Source of the DNA: Acetobacteraceae bacterium | GTDB taxonomy: Bacteria > Pseudomonadota > Alphaproteobacteria > Acetobacterales > Acetobacteraceae | NCBI GenBank assembly: GCA_025354865.1 | Contig: JANXMB010000015.1 | Coordinates: forward strand, 1-44,772 | DNA length: 44,772 nt | Reading direction: 5' to 3' | Part shown: positions 24,915 to 33,700 of the stretch, one piece after another | Layout: every line of letters begins with the position of its first letter | How positions within the stretch are numbered: the first letter of the stretch is position 1 | The notes under the pieces: generated by a model | Told to the model about the DNA's origin: nothing | Database searches by the model: none | The model's input: the letters and a program-made list of their open reading frames with translations, nothing else | Translations under genes and position numbers: made by a program

Positions 24915-26618
24915 ATGGACGTATTGGAACGGCCGCCCTCGGCCAACGAAGGCATCAAAATCCGCAGCAACTACTTGCGCGGAACCCTGGCCGAGGGGCT
25001 GGATCGGATCGAAACCGGCGGGATCGCCGACGACGATCAGCAAGTGGTGAAATTCCACGGCATGTATTTGCAGGACGACCGCGATCTGCGCGCCGAGCGC
25101 GGGAAGCAGCGGATGGAAAAGGCGTTTTCGTTCATGGCGCGGCTGCGGGTGCCGGCCGGTATCCTCTCGCCTGCGCAATGGTTGGCGGCGGAGAAAGTGG
25201 CGTTGGAACGGGCCAATGGCACACTCCGGTTGACCACCCGCCAGACGATCCAATTCCACGGCATTCTGAAGTCCAATCTGCGGGCGGCGATCCAGGCGTT
25301 GAACACCGAATTGCTCGACACGATCGCGGCTTGCGGCGACGTCAATCGCAACGTCGTTGCATCCGTGCAACCCTGGACCGGCCCACTGCATAAAGCGGTT
25401 TCGGACATGGCCGATGCCATCGCCACCCATCTGCTGCCGAAAAGCCGTGCCTGGCACGAGATTTGGGTGGGTGAGGAACGGGTTGCCGGCGGGGAGGAAA
25501 TCGCCGAACCCATCTATGGCAAAACCTATCTGCCGCGAAAATTCAAAATCGCTGTGGCGTTGCCGCCTTACAACGATGTCGATGCGCTGGCCCAGGATTT
25601 GGCCTTCATCGCGGTGGTCGAAAACGATCGTATCGTCGGATACAATGTCGCCGCCGGTGGCGGCATGGGCATGACCCACGGGGAACCCGATACCTATCCC
25701 CGCGCCGCAACGATCGTGGGATTCTGCCCGCCAGAACAAGTCACCGAAATCGCCGAGAAAATCGTCTCCGTCCAACGCGATTTCGGCGATCGTTCCGATC
25801 GTAAACATGCGCGGCTTAAATACACCATCGACCGCATGGGCATCGATGTCTTCCTCGGGTCGGTCGATGCCCGCCTGAGCACCCCGCTGCAACCCGCCCG
25901 CGATGTCGCGTTCGTTTCTGCCGGAGACCGGTTGGGCTGGCACGAAAGCGCCGATGGATGCGCCCATTTTGCGATGTATGTCGAAAGCGGGCGCATCGCC
26001 GGACGACAATTGCAAGGCCTGCACGCGGTTGCCGCCTGCGATGCCGGTCGGTTCGTCATCACACCGAACCAGAATTTGGTGCTGGCCGACATACCCCCCG
26101 ACAAGCGCGCGGCCGTCGCGGCGATCGTTGCCGAATACGAATTGGACCACACAGCCGGCGGCCTGCGCCGCAGCGCGATCGCCTGTGTGGCACTGCCAAC
26201 ATGCGGCCTCGCACTGGCCGAGAGCGAACGCTATCTGCCGCATCTGCTCACCCGTCTAGAAAGCGTGCTCAACCGCCTCGGGCTGGCAGAGGAAGAAATT
26301 GTCATCCGCATGACCGGTTGCCCGAACGGATGCGGGCGCCCCTACATGGCGGAAATCGGCTTGGTCGGACGCAGCCCGGGTCTCTACAACCTGTATCTCG
26401 GCGCGTCTCGCACGGCGATGCGGATGAACAAGCTGTACAAGCGCGACGTCGGGGAGGAGGCGATCGTTGCTGCCCTGACACCGTTGTTCGAGGCCTTTGC
26501 CCAGACCCGCCAGCCCGGTGAGGCATTCGGCGATTTCGTCGTTCGTACCGGCGTTGTGGCCGAAACGATCGCCGGCCTCGATTTTCACGAAAACCTATCG
26601 CCCGAACTCAGGAGTTGA
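24915..26618 (+). CDS. cysI: Sulfite reductase hemoprotein (beta) subunit
   Basis: 567 aa, siroheme/4Fe-4S enzyme reducing sulfite to sulfide with six electrons. FLRG-type opening SNYLRGTLAEGLDR, VKFHGMYLQDDRDLRAERG, LRLTTRQTIQFHGILK and YLPRKFKIAVALPP are close to CysI of enterobacteria. Cluster-ligand cysteines are Cys424-x5-Cys430 and Cys469-x3-Cys473 (TGCPNGCGR). Its position right after cysJ and full-length similarity favour sulfite over nitrite as substrate. A GGAG site precedes the ATG. Confidence 0.95.
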   Translation: MDVLERPPSANEGIKIRSNYLRGTLAEGLDRIETGGIADDDQQVVKFHGMYLQDDRDLRAERGKQRMEKAFSFMARLRVPAGILSPAQWLAAEKVALERANGTLRLTTRQTIQFHGILKSNLRAAIQALNTELLDTIAACGDVNRNVVASVQPWTGPLHKAVSDMADAIATHLLPKSRAWHEIWVGEERVAGGEEIAEPIYGKTYLPRKFKIAVALPPYNDVDALAQDLAFIAVVENDRIVGYNVAAGGGMGMTHGEPDTYPRAATIVGFCPPEQVTEIAEKIVSVQRDFGDRSDRKHARLKYTIDRMGIDVFLGSVDARLSTPLQPARDVAFVSAGDRLGWHESADGCAHFAMYVESGRIAGRQLQGLHAVAACDAGRFVITPNQNLVLADIPPDKRAAVAAIVAEYELDHTAGGLRRSAIACVALPTCGLALAESERYLPHLLTRLESVLNRLGLAEEEIVIRMTGCPNGCGRPYMAEIGLVGRSPGLYNLYLGASRTAMRMNKLYKRDVGEEAIVAALTPLFEAFAQTRQPGEAFGDFVVRTGVVAETIAGLDFHENLSPELRS

Positions 26619-26622
26619 TCGC

Positions 26623-26943
26623 ATGGCCTTCTTGACCGAACGCGCTTCCTCCACCCCCGGCCGAGCCGACAAGACGTGGTCGGCGGGTTTGCCGCATGTC
26701 GTGGCAGCCGGCATCGCCGCGCCGATCTGGGGCATTGGGCCGACCGTCGCCGGATTGTTGATGGCGACGCTGATCGGCTTCGTCGTTTACGTGCCGTTGA
26801 TGGTTCTGGCGCTCAACGGCGGCGCCGCATTGCCCGAGGACAGCGACCCGCCGGCCGCCCCCCCGCTCGCCCGCATCGGCCTCCTGCTCCTATGGACCGC
26901 CACCGCCTGGACCGTCGCCGCTCGGGCCGCCGCACTGGGTTGA
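26623..26943 (+). CDS. Small membrane protein of the sulfite-reductase operon
   Basis: 106 aa, unrecognised family. Two predicted membrane segments, about residues 25-65 (possibly a re-entrant pair, AGLLMATLIGFVVYVPLMVL at its core) and 86-104 (IGLLLLWTATAWTVAARAA), joined by a Pro-rich loop. The start ATG at 26623 has AGGAG 9 nt upstream and lies 4 bp after the cysI stop, so it is cotranscribed. The position suggests a role linked to sulfite or sulfide handling, but no motif supports a specific function. Confidence 0.7.
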   Translation: MAFLTERASSTPGRADKTWSAGLPHVVAAGIAAPIWGIGPTVAGLLMATLIGFVVYVPLMVLALNGGAALPEDSDPPAAPPLARIGLLLLWTATAWTVAARAAALG

Positions 26944-26978
26944 GGCACCGCCCCGACCGGACGCGCCCGCAGCGAGCG

Positions 26979-28085
26979 CTAGCGCAGCACGGTTTCCGTC
27001 TTGCGGGCGATCAGGTCGAAGTCGATCCGACTGCCGATGCCCGGTTCGGTCGGGGCGTGCATTAAACCGTTGGCATCCGGCACCAGTTCCACCGCCATGC
27101 CGTATTTATGCGCCCCGTCCGGCAGCAGGACCTCCCACATGGTGGTGTTACGCAGCGCCATGCACAAGTGCAGATTGGCGAGGTTATTCAACGAGTTGCC
27201 GGAATGATGCACCTCGTACCGCATGCCGAACGCCTCCGCCAGATGGGCGGTTTTCAACATCGTCGTCAGACCGCCCTTGTTGGGGATGTCGCCGCGCAGA
27301 TAATCGGTGGCCTTTTCGGTCAACCAGATCGGGTAAGTATCGAGCCCGCCGGCCGGATACTCGGTCGCTACGATCGGAATATCCAGTTTCTGGCGCAATT
27401 TGACGTAGCCGTAGATATCCTCGTCGGCCAAGGGGTCTTCGAACCAGTAATACCCCATTTCCTCGATCGCCCGGCCCACCCGCAGAGCATCGGTGTATTC
27501 GTACGACCAAGTGGAATCGAGCATCAAACGATACCCGTCCCCCACCGCCTTGCGCACCGCGACGCAGACCGCGATATCCTCATCGGGATCGCGCGGCGGA
27601 TGGATTTTGTAGGCCTGCCAACCGGCGGCTTTGAAGGCCAGCGCCTGTTCGACATAGGCGCCGGCATCCGGCAACACCTGCGAACTGGCATAGGCCGGAA
27701 TCGATCGGCGGTAGGTGCCCATCAGCGCATGCACCGGCAGGCCGGCGATCTTGCCGCAGAGGTCCCACAACGCCGTATCCACCGCACCGATCGCGCGGTA
27801 GCCGACATTGCGCGATAGCAAGCGCATGCTGGCGTGCAGCCGCTCCCGCTCCAACGGGTTCTGCCCCATCAGCAACGGTTTCAACGCACGGATCAATTGC
27901 GCGCCGTCCGCACCGCCGGGGTTGGAGGCGGAACCGAGGAAGGCAAAACCCTCCAGCCCGGAATCGGTTGCGATCCGCAATAACCCGAGATTGCTGACCG
28001 ACGACGCCTTCGATCCCTGATGATAGCTGGTGGCCGGAATACCGTCCCAGGTAAAAACGGTCAGCGCGACGTCGTCGATCTTCAT
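26979..28085 (-). CDS. Enolase-superfamily (mandelate racemase/muconate-lactonizing-like) enzyme
   Basis: 368 aa with the capping domain (1-125) and TIM barrel. Catalytic and metal residues expected for the superfamily are visible: Lys160-x-His162 (YKIHPP) on strand 2, Asp190 (LMLDSTW), Glu216 (WFEDP), Glu242 (ATEYPAGG), and a His-rich VHHSGNSLNN near residue 290. The K-x-H pattern is used by some sugar-acid dehydratases of the mandelate-racemase group. The substrate is unknown. It starts 9 bp after the CDGSH gene and converges on the small membrane protein gene across 35 bp. Confidence 0.87.
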   Translation of the reverse strand: MKIDDVALTVFTWDGIPATSYHQGSKASSVSNLGLLRIATDSGLEGFAFLGSASNPGGADGAQLIRALKPLLMGQNPLERERLHASMRLLSRNVGYRAIGAVDTALWDLCGKIAGLPVHALMGTYRRSIPAYASSQVLPDAGAYVEQALAFKAAGWQAYKIHPPRDPDEDIAVCVAVRKAVGDGYRLMLDSTWSYEYTDALRVGRAIEEMGYYWFEDPLADEDIYGYVKLRQKLDIPIVATEYPAGGLDTYPIWLTEKATDYLRGDIPNKGGLTTMLKTAHLAEAFGMRYEVHHSGNSLNNLANLHLCMALRNTTMWEVLLPDGAHKYGMAVELVPDANGLMHAPTEPGIGSRIDFDLIARKTETVLR

Positions 28086-28094
28086 GGCAGGTCC

Positions 28095-28340
28095 TTACGG
28101 CAGGTTCTTGTGGTTACCATCGCAGCGCGGGGCTTTGCCGGTCGCCTTGCAACCGCAGAAGCTGACGACGCCGGACGTTTCGGCTTCGAATTTCAGCGGC
28201 GCGAACGAGCCGCCTTTGTGCGATCCGTCGCAGAACGGCTGCTTGCCGCTTTTGCCGCAGGAACACCACCAATAGGACTTCCCGGCCTCGACTTCGACTT
28301 TATACGAGCCCTTTTGGGCAACGACGGCTGTTTCCGACAT
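28095..28340 (-). CDS. Double CDGSH iron-sulfur domain protein
   Basis: 81 aa with two [2Fe-2S] CDGSH motifs. The first has Cys26, Cys28, Cys37 and His41 (CSCGKSGKQPFCDGSH); the second has Cys62, Cys64, Cys73 and His77 (CGCKATGKAPRCDGNH). Each binds one redox-active cluster by three Cys and one His. Bacterial tandem-CDGSH proteins are soluble electron or cluster carriers with poorly defined partners. It lies directly downstream, in its transcription direction, of the four-unit hairpin array and upstream of the enolase-superfamily gene. Confidence 0.93.
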   Translation of the reverse strand: MSETAVVAQKGSYKVEVEAGKSYWWCSCGKSGKQPFCDGSHKGGSFAPLKFEAETSGVVSFCGCKATGKAPRCDGNHKNLP

Positions 28341-28356
28341 GCTATTTCCCCCTTAA

Positions 28357-28580
28357 GCGCGATGACCGGAGGTGGAATCACCGGAGGTCTGAATCGCGCG
28401 ACCTAACATAGAGCGCGATGACCGAAGGTGGAATCACCGAAGGTCCGAATCGCGCGACCCAACATAGCGCGCGATGACCGGAGGTGAAATCACCGGAGGT
28501 CTGAATCGCGCGACCCAACATAGCGCGCGATGACCGGAGGTGAAATCACCGAAGGTCCGATCGCGCGACCGACCAAAGCG
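28357..28580. repeat. Tandem array of four 56-bp hairpin-forming repeats
   Basis: Units start at 28357, 28413, 28469 and 28525, an exact 56-bp period. Each folds on itself: GCGCGAT pairs with ATCGCGC, GACC with GGTC, and GGTG with CACC around a 4-nt loop (GAAT or AAAT). The symmetric internal loops are GGA/GGA or GAA/GAA; unit 2 has the change in both arms. Units differ at only a few positions. The array fills the hyuB-CDGSH gap together with the tail hairpin. There is no unique spacer between units, so this is not a CRISPR. Confidence 0.92.
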
Positions 28581-28582
28581 TT

Positions 28583-28616
28583 GGGCTGCGATAGGTAAGC
28601 GTACGCATCGCAGTCC
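28583..28616. repeat. Tail hairpin of the repeat array
   Basis: GGGCTGCGAT (28583-28592) pairs with ATCGCAGTCC (28607-28616) with one G-T wobble, around a loop containing the palindrome GCGTACGC. It lies 4 bp beyond the hyuB stop codon. A related tail follows the single repeat inside nasA (38287-38326). Confidence 0.75.
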
Positions 28617-28620
28617 GGTA

Positions 28621-30315
28621 TCATGCCGCGCCGTATCCATAGTCTCGACGCGCGGCGGCCAGCGTAACGTAGCCGTCCAGCAGGTCTTCGCAAAGGGCGG
28701 CCGGATCGCGCCGGCTTGGGTCGCCATAACCGCCGGACCCCGGGGCCTCCAGGGTCACCGACGCCCCCGCTGGCACCGCAAACCCGCCTTTGCTGTTGAG
28801 TACCCGAGCCGGTGCGCCCGGCGCATGAAGGGTCGCGATGGCCGGCGCGCCGGTCAGGCCGCCATCCAGGCCGAACGGCGGGGTGACGCTGCGTTCGCAG
28901 CAAACCGCCGCCTGCGCCGGTTTTTCCAGGATCCGCCACGTGCGCCGCACCCCCAAGCCGCCGCGATATTGTCCGGCCCCGCCGCTGTCGGGGATCAAAG
29001 CGTATTCCTCGACCCGTAGCGGAAAGCTCATTTCCAGGATTTCGATCGGGGTGTTGCTCATGTTCGACACGGTGCTGGCGACCGCGTTGATGCCGTCCTT
29101 GGTTGGGCGAGCGCCGAAGCCGCCCTTGACAGATTCGTAGCTGACGAAACGATCGCCGGTCCGGTAATCCTGGCCGCCGAAGGTGATCACGGCCGAGGTT
29201 CCCTGCGACCCCGCCATTACCGTGCGCGGCACGATCTGGAACAGCGCCGCCATGACCATATCGGCTACGCGATGCGACATTTCGTGATTGGCATAGACCA
29301 CCGGGGACGGGTGCTGGGCGTTGACCACCGATCCCGGCGGCGCGACCACGCTAACCGGACGCCAGCATCCGGAATTCGGCGGGATCAGGCTGCGGGAATC
29401 GACGATCATCTTCAGTGCGCAGAAAACGCCGGACGCGGTGACGGTCAGCGGCGCGTTCATCGGCCCGGCGACGGCGGGGTCGGACCCGGCGAAATCGGCC
29501 AGAATGGTGTCGCCGCGTTTGACGATGCGCAGCTTCACCGTGAACGGCGCATCCACCGTTTCTCCGGGTGCGAGGATCCCGTCGCCGTCGAATATATCCT
29601 CGAACGACGCCTCCCCGTCCGGCATGGCGGACAGCGCGGCGCGCATCATGGTTTCGGAGTAGTCCAACACCTCGTTCAAAATCTGCAGGCAGGCTTCGGT
29701 GCCGTATTTCGCCGCCAGCTCGGTCAGGCGCTGGGTGCCGCGCCAGCATGCCGCGACCTGCGCCCGTAGATCGCCCAGGCGTTCGGCGGGGGTGCGCACA
29801 TTGGCGAAGATGATGGCCTCGATGGACGGATCGGGCTTGCCGTCGCGATATAGGCGGATGGGCGGCAGACGCAGCCCCTCGCCGTAGATTTCGGTCACCG
29901 CGCCGTAGGACCCGGGGGAGGCACTGCCGATATCCGGCCAATGCGCTCGCACGCAGCCGAAGCCCAGCAACTGCCCTTCGTGGAAGGCCGGCGCGACCAC
30001 GTTCACATCGGGCAAATGCGAGCCGCCGTCGTAGGGATCGTTGTGGATGAACACATCGCCCTCCGCCACGTCGGGGAAGGCGCGCACAATCGCGCGCACG
30101 GCGTCGGGCATCGACCCCAGATGGATCGGCAGGTCGGGGCCTTGGGCCACCATGTCGCCGCGCGCGTCGAACAGGCCGCAGGAATAATCGCCGGCCACTT
30201 TCAACAGCGGCGAATAGGCGGTTTTGGCGAGGACGATCTTCATTTCCTCGGCGGCGGCGAACAATGCGTTCTTGACCACTTCGAAACGGGCGGGATCGGT
30301 CTTCGGGGCAGCCAT
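28621..30315 (-). CDS. Hydantoinase B/oxoprolinase-family protein, without a HyuA partner
   Basis: 564 aa, the HyuB/acetone-carboxylase-alpha-like family. MKIVLAKTAYSPLLKVAGDYSCGLFDARGDMVAQ, FIHNDPYDGGSHLPD and the C-terminal GGAGQYRGGLGVRRTWRI and GSGGYGDPSRRD are typical. HyuB proteins normally work with HyuA in ATP-dependent hydantoin or oxoproline hydrolysis, or in carboxylation of ketones. No hyuA gene is adjacent here, so either it is elsewhere or the protein acts alone. It begins 14 bp after the hybrid kinase gene and precedes the repeat array. Confidence 0.9.
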   Translation of the reverse strand: MAAPKTDPARFEVVKNALFAAAEEMKIVLAKTAYSPLLKVAGDYSCGLFDARGDMVAQGPDLPIHLGSMPDAVRAIVRAFPDVAEGDVFIHNDPYDGGSHLPDVNVVAPAFHEGQLLGFGCVRAHWPDIGSASPGSYGAVTEIYGEGLRLPPIRLYRDGKPDPSIEAIIFANVRTPAERLGDLRAQVAACWRGTQRLTELAAKYGTEACLQILNEVLDYSETMMRAALSAMPDGEASFEDIFDGDGILAPGETVDAPFTVKLRIVKRGDTILADFAGSDPAVAGPMNAPLTVTASGVFCALKMIVDSRSLIPPNSGCWRPVSVVAPPGSVVNAQHPSPVVYANHEMSHRVADMVMAALFQIVPRTVMAGSQGTSAVITFGGQDYRTGDRFVSYESVKGGFGARPTKDGINAVASTVSNMSNTPIEILEMSFPLRVEEYALIPDSGGAGQYRGGLGVRRTWRILEKPAQAAVCCERSVTPPFGLDGGLTGAPAIATLHAPGAPARVLNSKGGFAVPAGASVTLEAPGSGGYGDPSRRDPAALCEDLLDGYVTLAAARRDYGYGAA

Positions 30316-30329
30316 GGCGGAGAACTCCC

Positions 30330-33300
30330 TCAGGTAATTAGCAAGGCGTTCAATCGTTCGAGCGCCGCGGCAACGGCGGGTTCGAACGTCGCGATATGCG
30401 TCGCGGCCGTCGCCAGGTCGCCCGCCCGGCAGGCGCGTTCGATCTCGCGCGCCAGAGTGCTGACCGCCACGGCACCGCAGTTTCCGGCGACCGAGACGAT
30501 GTCGTGCGCTTCCCGCGCGGCCGTGGCACCGTCGTTGGCGTCGATGCTGGTGCGCAGGCGGGTTGCCCGAGCGGCGATGTCGTCGATGGATTCGGCGAGG
30601 AATTCGGTGAATTGGTTGCCGGGTAGGATGTCGCGCAGGTTCTGCACCGCTGTTTCGTTCACGATCGGGGTCGCGGCGGACACGACCGGTCGGGGTTCCG
30701 ACGCCTGCCCGGTGGTCTGCGCCAGTTTTTCGAACAGGATCGCGGGGTCCAGCGGCTTGCTGACATAGGCATCCATACCCGCCGCCCGATACCGTTCGTC
30801 CGCCCCGGCCAAAGCGTCGGCGGTCACCGCAATGATGGGCACGCCCGATCTCGGCGCCGGCAGCGCTCGTATCCGCCGTGTAGCTTGCACCCCGTCCATC
30901 ACCGGCATCTGCACATCCATCAGGATCGCGTCGAAATCTTCGAGCATGGCGGCTTCGACCGCTTCCCGCCCGTTCGATGCCACAGAGACACGATGCCCTT
31001 CGGTTTCCAGCAATACCGTGGCCAGCCGACGATTGATCTTGTTATCGTCCACAACCAGAATATTCAACTTCCGCCCGGCGGGCAGCGCCGGCAATGCGGG
31101 CGCGTTCTGTTTCGGTGCGGAGTCGCTGGTTTTGCCATCCGCTTTCGGTAGTTTTAGAACGAAGTAAAACCGGCTCCCCTGCCCCAGAACGCTGTCCACG
31201 CCGATGGTGCCGCCCATCAATTCCACCAGTTCCCGACTGATGGCAAGCCCGAGCCCGGTGCCACCGAAACGGCGGGATATGGAGCTGTCGGCCTGGGTGA
31301 ATTTCTGGAACAGGCGGGATTTGCTGTCTTCGGTCATACCGATTCCGGTATCGACCACTGCGAAACAAATATCCCCAGCCTCGCCCTCCGCCGGGTGCGA
31401 AACGATGACATCGATCTGGCCGCGTTCGGTGAATTTCAAAGCGTTGCCGATCAGGTTCAACAAAACCTGTCGCAACCGCACGGGGTCGCCGTGTGCGGTG
31501 TAGCGAACCTCCGGCGCGATATCGACGTGCAGGCCCAGTCGTTTCTCTCGGGCACTGAGTTCGAGAAGCCCGACCGCCGCCTCGATCGTACCGACGAGGT
31601 CGAAATCGCGCCGCTCCAATTCCAGCCGGCCGGCTTCCAGCTTGGAAATATCGAGGATGTCGTTAATCACATCCAACAACGCTTTGGCGGAATCGCGCAC
31701 CCCCTCGGCGTATTCCTGCTGCCGCGGATCGAGTTTGCCGCGCAACAGAACCTCGGTCAGGCCGATGATCCCGTTCATCGGGGTGCGTATTTCGTGCGAC
31801 ATATTGGCGAGGAAATCGGTCTTCGCCCGGTTCGCTGCCTCCGCCTGCGTGCGCGCCGCTTCTGCCTGCGCTCGGGCATTGTCGGCGCGGGCTTCGGTCG
31901 CCTTGCGTTCCGTCACATCCGCGTAAATTCGCACGATGCCACCGCTGGGCATCGGCGCGCTGCGAATTTCCAGCACGCTGCCATCGGGGCGCTGACGCTC
32001 GTAAACATGCGGGGTGTCCAATATCCCGCCCGCCCGCACCATCTCCACGATGTCGGGCGCGGTCTGGGAAAATTCGTTCGTGCGCCATTGATAGGCCAGG
32101 ATCTCGGCAAAATGCGGCCGTCTGGCCAGAAGTTCGGCGGGGAGATCGAGCAATTCCATCGCCCGTTTGTTGCAGACCGCCACCGTCCGGTTGGCGGTAA
32201 CCAGCATGATCCCTTCGTCCATGTTTTCGAGCGTCGTTTCGAGCAAGTCCGATTTTTCCGCGACATTGCGTTCGCTGGCGCGCAATGCTTCGGCCGTAGC
32301 GCGCAGTTCGTGCGCCTGTTCGGCCAACAGGGCACTGTTGCGCTCCAGCTCGGTATTGCGTTGCGACAGCGAAAATTCCGACCGCGACAACCGGCTGAAC
32401 TGGGAGCGCAGAATGGTGTACAGGACGCACAGCGACGAAATCATCGCGACGGTGCCGGCAGCGATATAAAACGTCTGATGGCGCCAGGGCGTCAGCGCGG
32501 CGTGCACCCCGACCACGACATCGATCAGCAGCGGAAAATCGCGTAGCCGCTGGACCCAGACCGATCGCAGTTCGCTATCGCCAAGCCCGTCGGACATGTA
32601 ATGCCCGCCGCCGGCCGCCGCGACGCGATACCAACCGAAGCTGGTCGGGATGCGCCCACCGATCGTCACCCGCCCGTCGTCGGGATGGTGCAGCAGGATG
32701 GTGCCGTCGTCGCGGACGATCGACACGCTGCCTTCGGCATCCGGCCGCGCCGCTTCGAACAGATCGCGGAAATAGCGCAGCGATATCGCCGCCGTGACGA
32801 TGCCCAGCAACTGCCCGTCTCGACCGACCGCGCGGCGCGCCAGATAGACGGTCCAATCCTGGGTCACGTCGTTCTTCTGCGGGCTGCTGATATAGGCGCC
32901 GTTATCGCTGATCGATTGAAAATGCACGAAAACATCGGAATCCGCATCGACCGAACCGGACGGCGGCCAGGCGCGGGAATCGGCGATCGTGCGCCCGGTG
33001 GCGTCCATCACCGCGAGGGCTTCGAGTTGCGGCATCCGCTCCTGTCGGATCTGCAGGTGCTGGAACATTGCCTCGTTCGACAGGAAGGCGCGGAACCGTT
33101 CGGGGCTGTCGATGCCCTCATCGACGATTTCCTGCCTGATCCCCTGCACCACCAGATCCACGACCTGCAAGGCTCGGGTTGTCTGCTCCGCCAGCACAAG
33201 GCCCATTTTGGTCTGGTTGGTTTGGAACTGGGCGATGGCGGTTTGCCGCGAGTCCCAGATCGCCAGCCCGGCGCCGACGATCAACAAAGTCGCGAACATG

Positions 33301-33386
33301 ACGAACGCGATCGACAACCCATGCCGCGTGACGCCCATACCCAACGCAATGTCGCTGTCAGCCCCCCGCTCCGGCGTGTCCGCCAC
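30330..33386 (-). CDS. Hybrid sensor histidine kinase (periplasmic sensor, PAS, HisKA, HATPase, REC, HPt)
   Basis: 1018 aa. Membrane segment at about residues 24-45, a periplasmic dCache-like sensor (about 46-300), a second segment near 308-330, a short coiled coil, then PAS (about 385-490). HisKA has the phospho-acceptor His531 in FLANMSHEIRTPMNG. The ATP-binding domain shows GNALKFTERG, DTGIGM and RFGGTGLGLAIS. The receiver has DDNKINRR and phospho-acceptor Asp824 (LMDVQMPVMDG). The C-terminal HPt has His961 (EAHDIVSVAG). No separate response regulator is next to it. It follows msrP and a small membrane protein by 5 bp, reminiscent of the HprSR-msrPQ neighbourhood in E. coli, so it may sense oxidative or hypochlorous stress (inference). 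Confidence 0.93.
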   Translation of the reverse strand: MADTPERGADSDIALGMGVTRHGLSIAFVMFATLLIVGAGLAIWDSRQTAIAQFQTNQTKMGLVLAEQTTRALQVVDLVVQGIRQEIVDEGIDSPERFRAFLSNEAMFQHLQIRQERMPQLEALAVMDATGRTIADSRAWPPSGSVDADSDVFVHFQSISDNGAYISSPQKNDVTQDWTVYLARRAVGRDGQLLGIVTAAISLRYFRDLFEAARPDAEGSVSIVRDDGTILLHHPDDGRVTIGGRIPTSFGWYRVAAAGGGHYMSDGLGDSELRSVWVQRLRDFPLLIDVVVGVHAALTPWRHQTFYIAAGTVAMISSLCVLYTILRSQFSRLSRSEFSLSQRNTELERNSALLAEQAHELRATAEALRASERNVAEKSDLLETTLENMDEGIMLVTANRTVAVCNKRAMELLDLPAELLARRPHFAEILAYQWRTNEFSQTAPDIVEMVRAGGILDTPHVYERQRPDGSVLEIRSAPMPSGGIVRIYADVTERKATEARADNARAQAEAARTQAEAANRAKTDFLANMSHEIRTPMNGIIGLTEVLLRGKLDPRQQEYAEGVRDSAKALLDVINDILDISKLEAGRLELERRDFDLVGTIEAAVGLLELSAREKRLGLHVDIAPEVRYTAHGDPVRLRQVLLNLIGNALKFTERGQIDVIVSHPAEGEAGDICFAVVDTGIGMTEDSKSRLFQKFTQADSSISRRFGGTGLGLAISRELVELMGGTIGVDSVLGQGSRFYFVLKLPKADGKTSDSAPKQNAPALPALPAGRKLNILVVDDNKINRRLATVLLETEGHRVSVASNGREAVEAAMLEDFDAILMDVQMPVMDGVQATRRIRALPAPRSGVPIIAVTADALAGADERYRAAGMDAYVSKPLDPAILFEKLAQTTGQASEPRPVVSAATPIVNETAVQNLRDILPGNQFTEFLAESIDDIAARATRLRTSIDANDGATAAREAHDIVSVAGNCGAVAVSTLAREIERACRAGDLATAATHIATFEPAVAAALERLNALLIT

Positions 33387-33391
33387 CTGGG

Positions 33392-33700
33392 TCAGCTCCC
33401 GCGGCGGGAACGTTGGGCGGTCTTACGCCCCGACCGCGAAAGAGCCAGCCCGACCGCCACCACCGCCAACGCGACGGGAAACAGCCAAGCCGGGCGTTGC
33501 AGCAGCGGCAGCGCCATCCGGGCCCAGGCCCAATTGCCGAACCACCGCGCCACGACATCGTGCAGGCGGTCGAGCAAGCCGCTGTCCATCCGGACCAGCA
33601 ACCGGTCGAGCGCGATCGGATGGACCTCCACCGTGCCGAGGGCCACCGCGCATACGATCATGACAGCCGCGAAAACGGCCAGGGAGCGTTGGGTATTCAC
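33392..33700 (-). CDS. Small membrane protein coupled to msrP
   Basis: 102 aa, unrecognised. Membrane segments at about residues 6-24 and 71-88, with a Trp-rich middle (RWFGNWAWARM) and a very basic C-terminus. The ATG overlaps the msrP stop by 4 nt, so the two are translated together. It occupies the place where msrQ normally stands, but MsrQ is a larger heme protein with about six membrane segments and this is not it. Its two histidines (27, 47) are too few for the usual MsrQ heme sites. It could be a membrane anchor or electron donor for MsrP; no motif proves this. Confidence 0.72.
   Translation of the reverse strand: MNTQRSLAVFAAVMIVCAVALGTVEVHPIALDRLLVRMDSGLLDRLHDVVARWFGNWAWARMALPLLQRPAWLFPVALAVVAVGLALSRSGRKTAQRSRRGS

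Noticed and set aside
24915-26618. Assimilatory nitrite reductase
   Set aside because: Siroheme and 4Fe-4S motifs are shared, but full-length similarity and adjacency to cysJ identify it as CysI.
28357-28580. CRISPR array
   Set aside because: The units are contiguous with an exact 56-bp period and nearly identical throughout; there are no variable spacers and no cas genes nearby.
33392-33700. MsrQ (YedZ) heme subunit
   Set aside because: Only 102 residues with two membrane helices and two histidines; MsrQ is about twice as long with about six helices.
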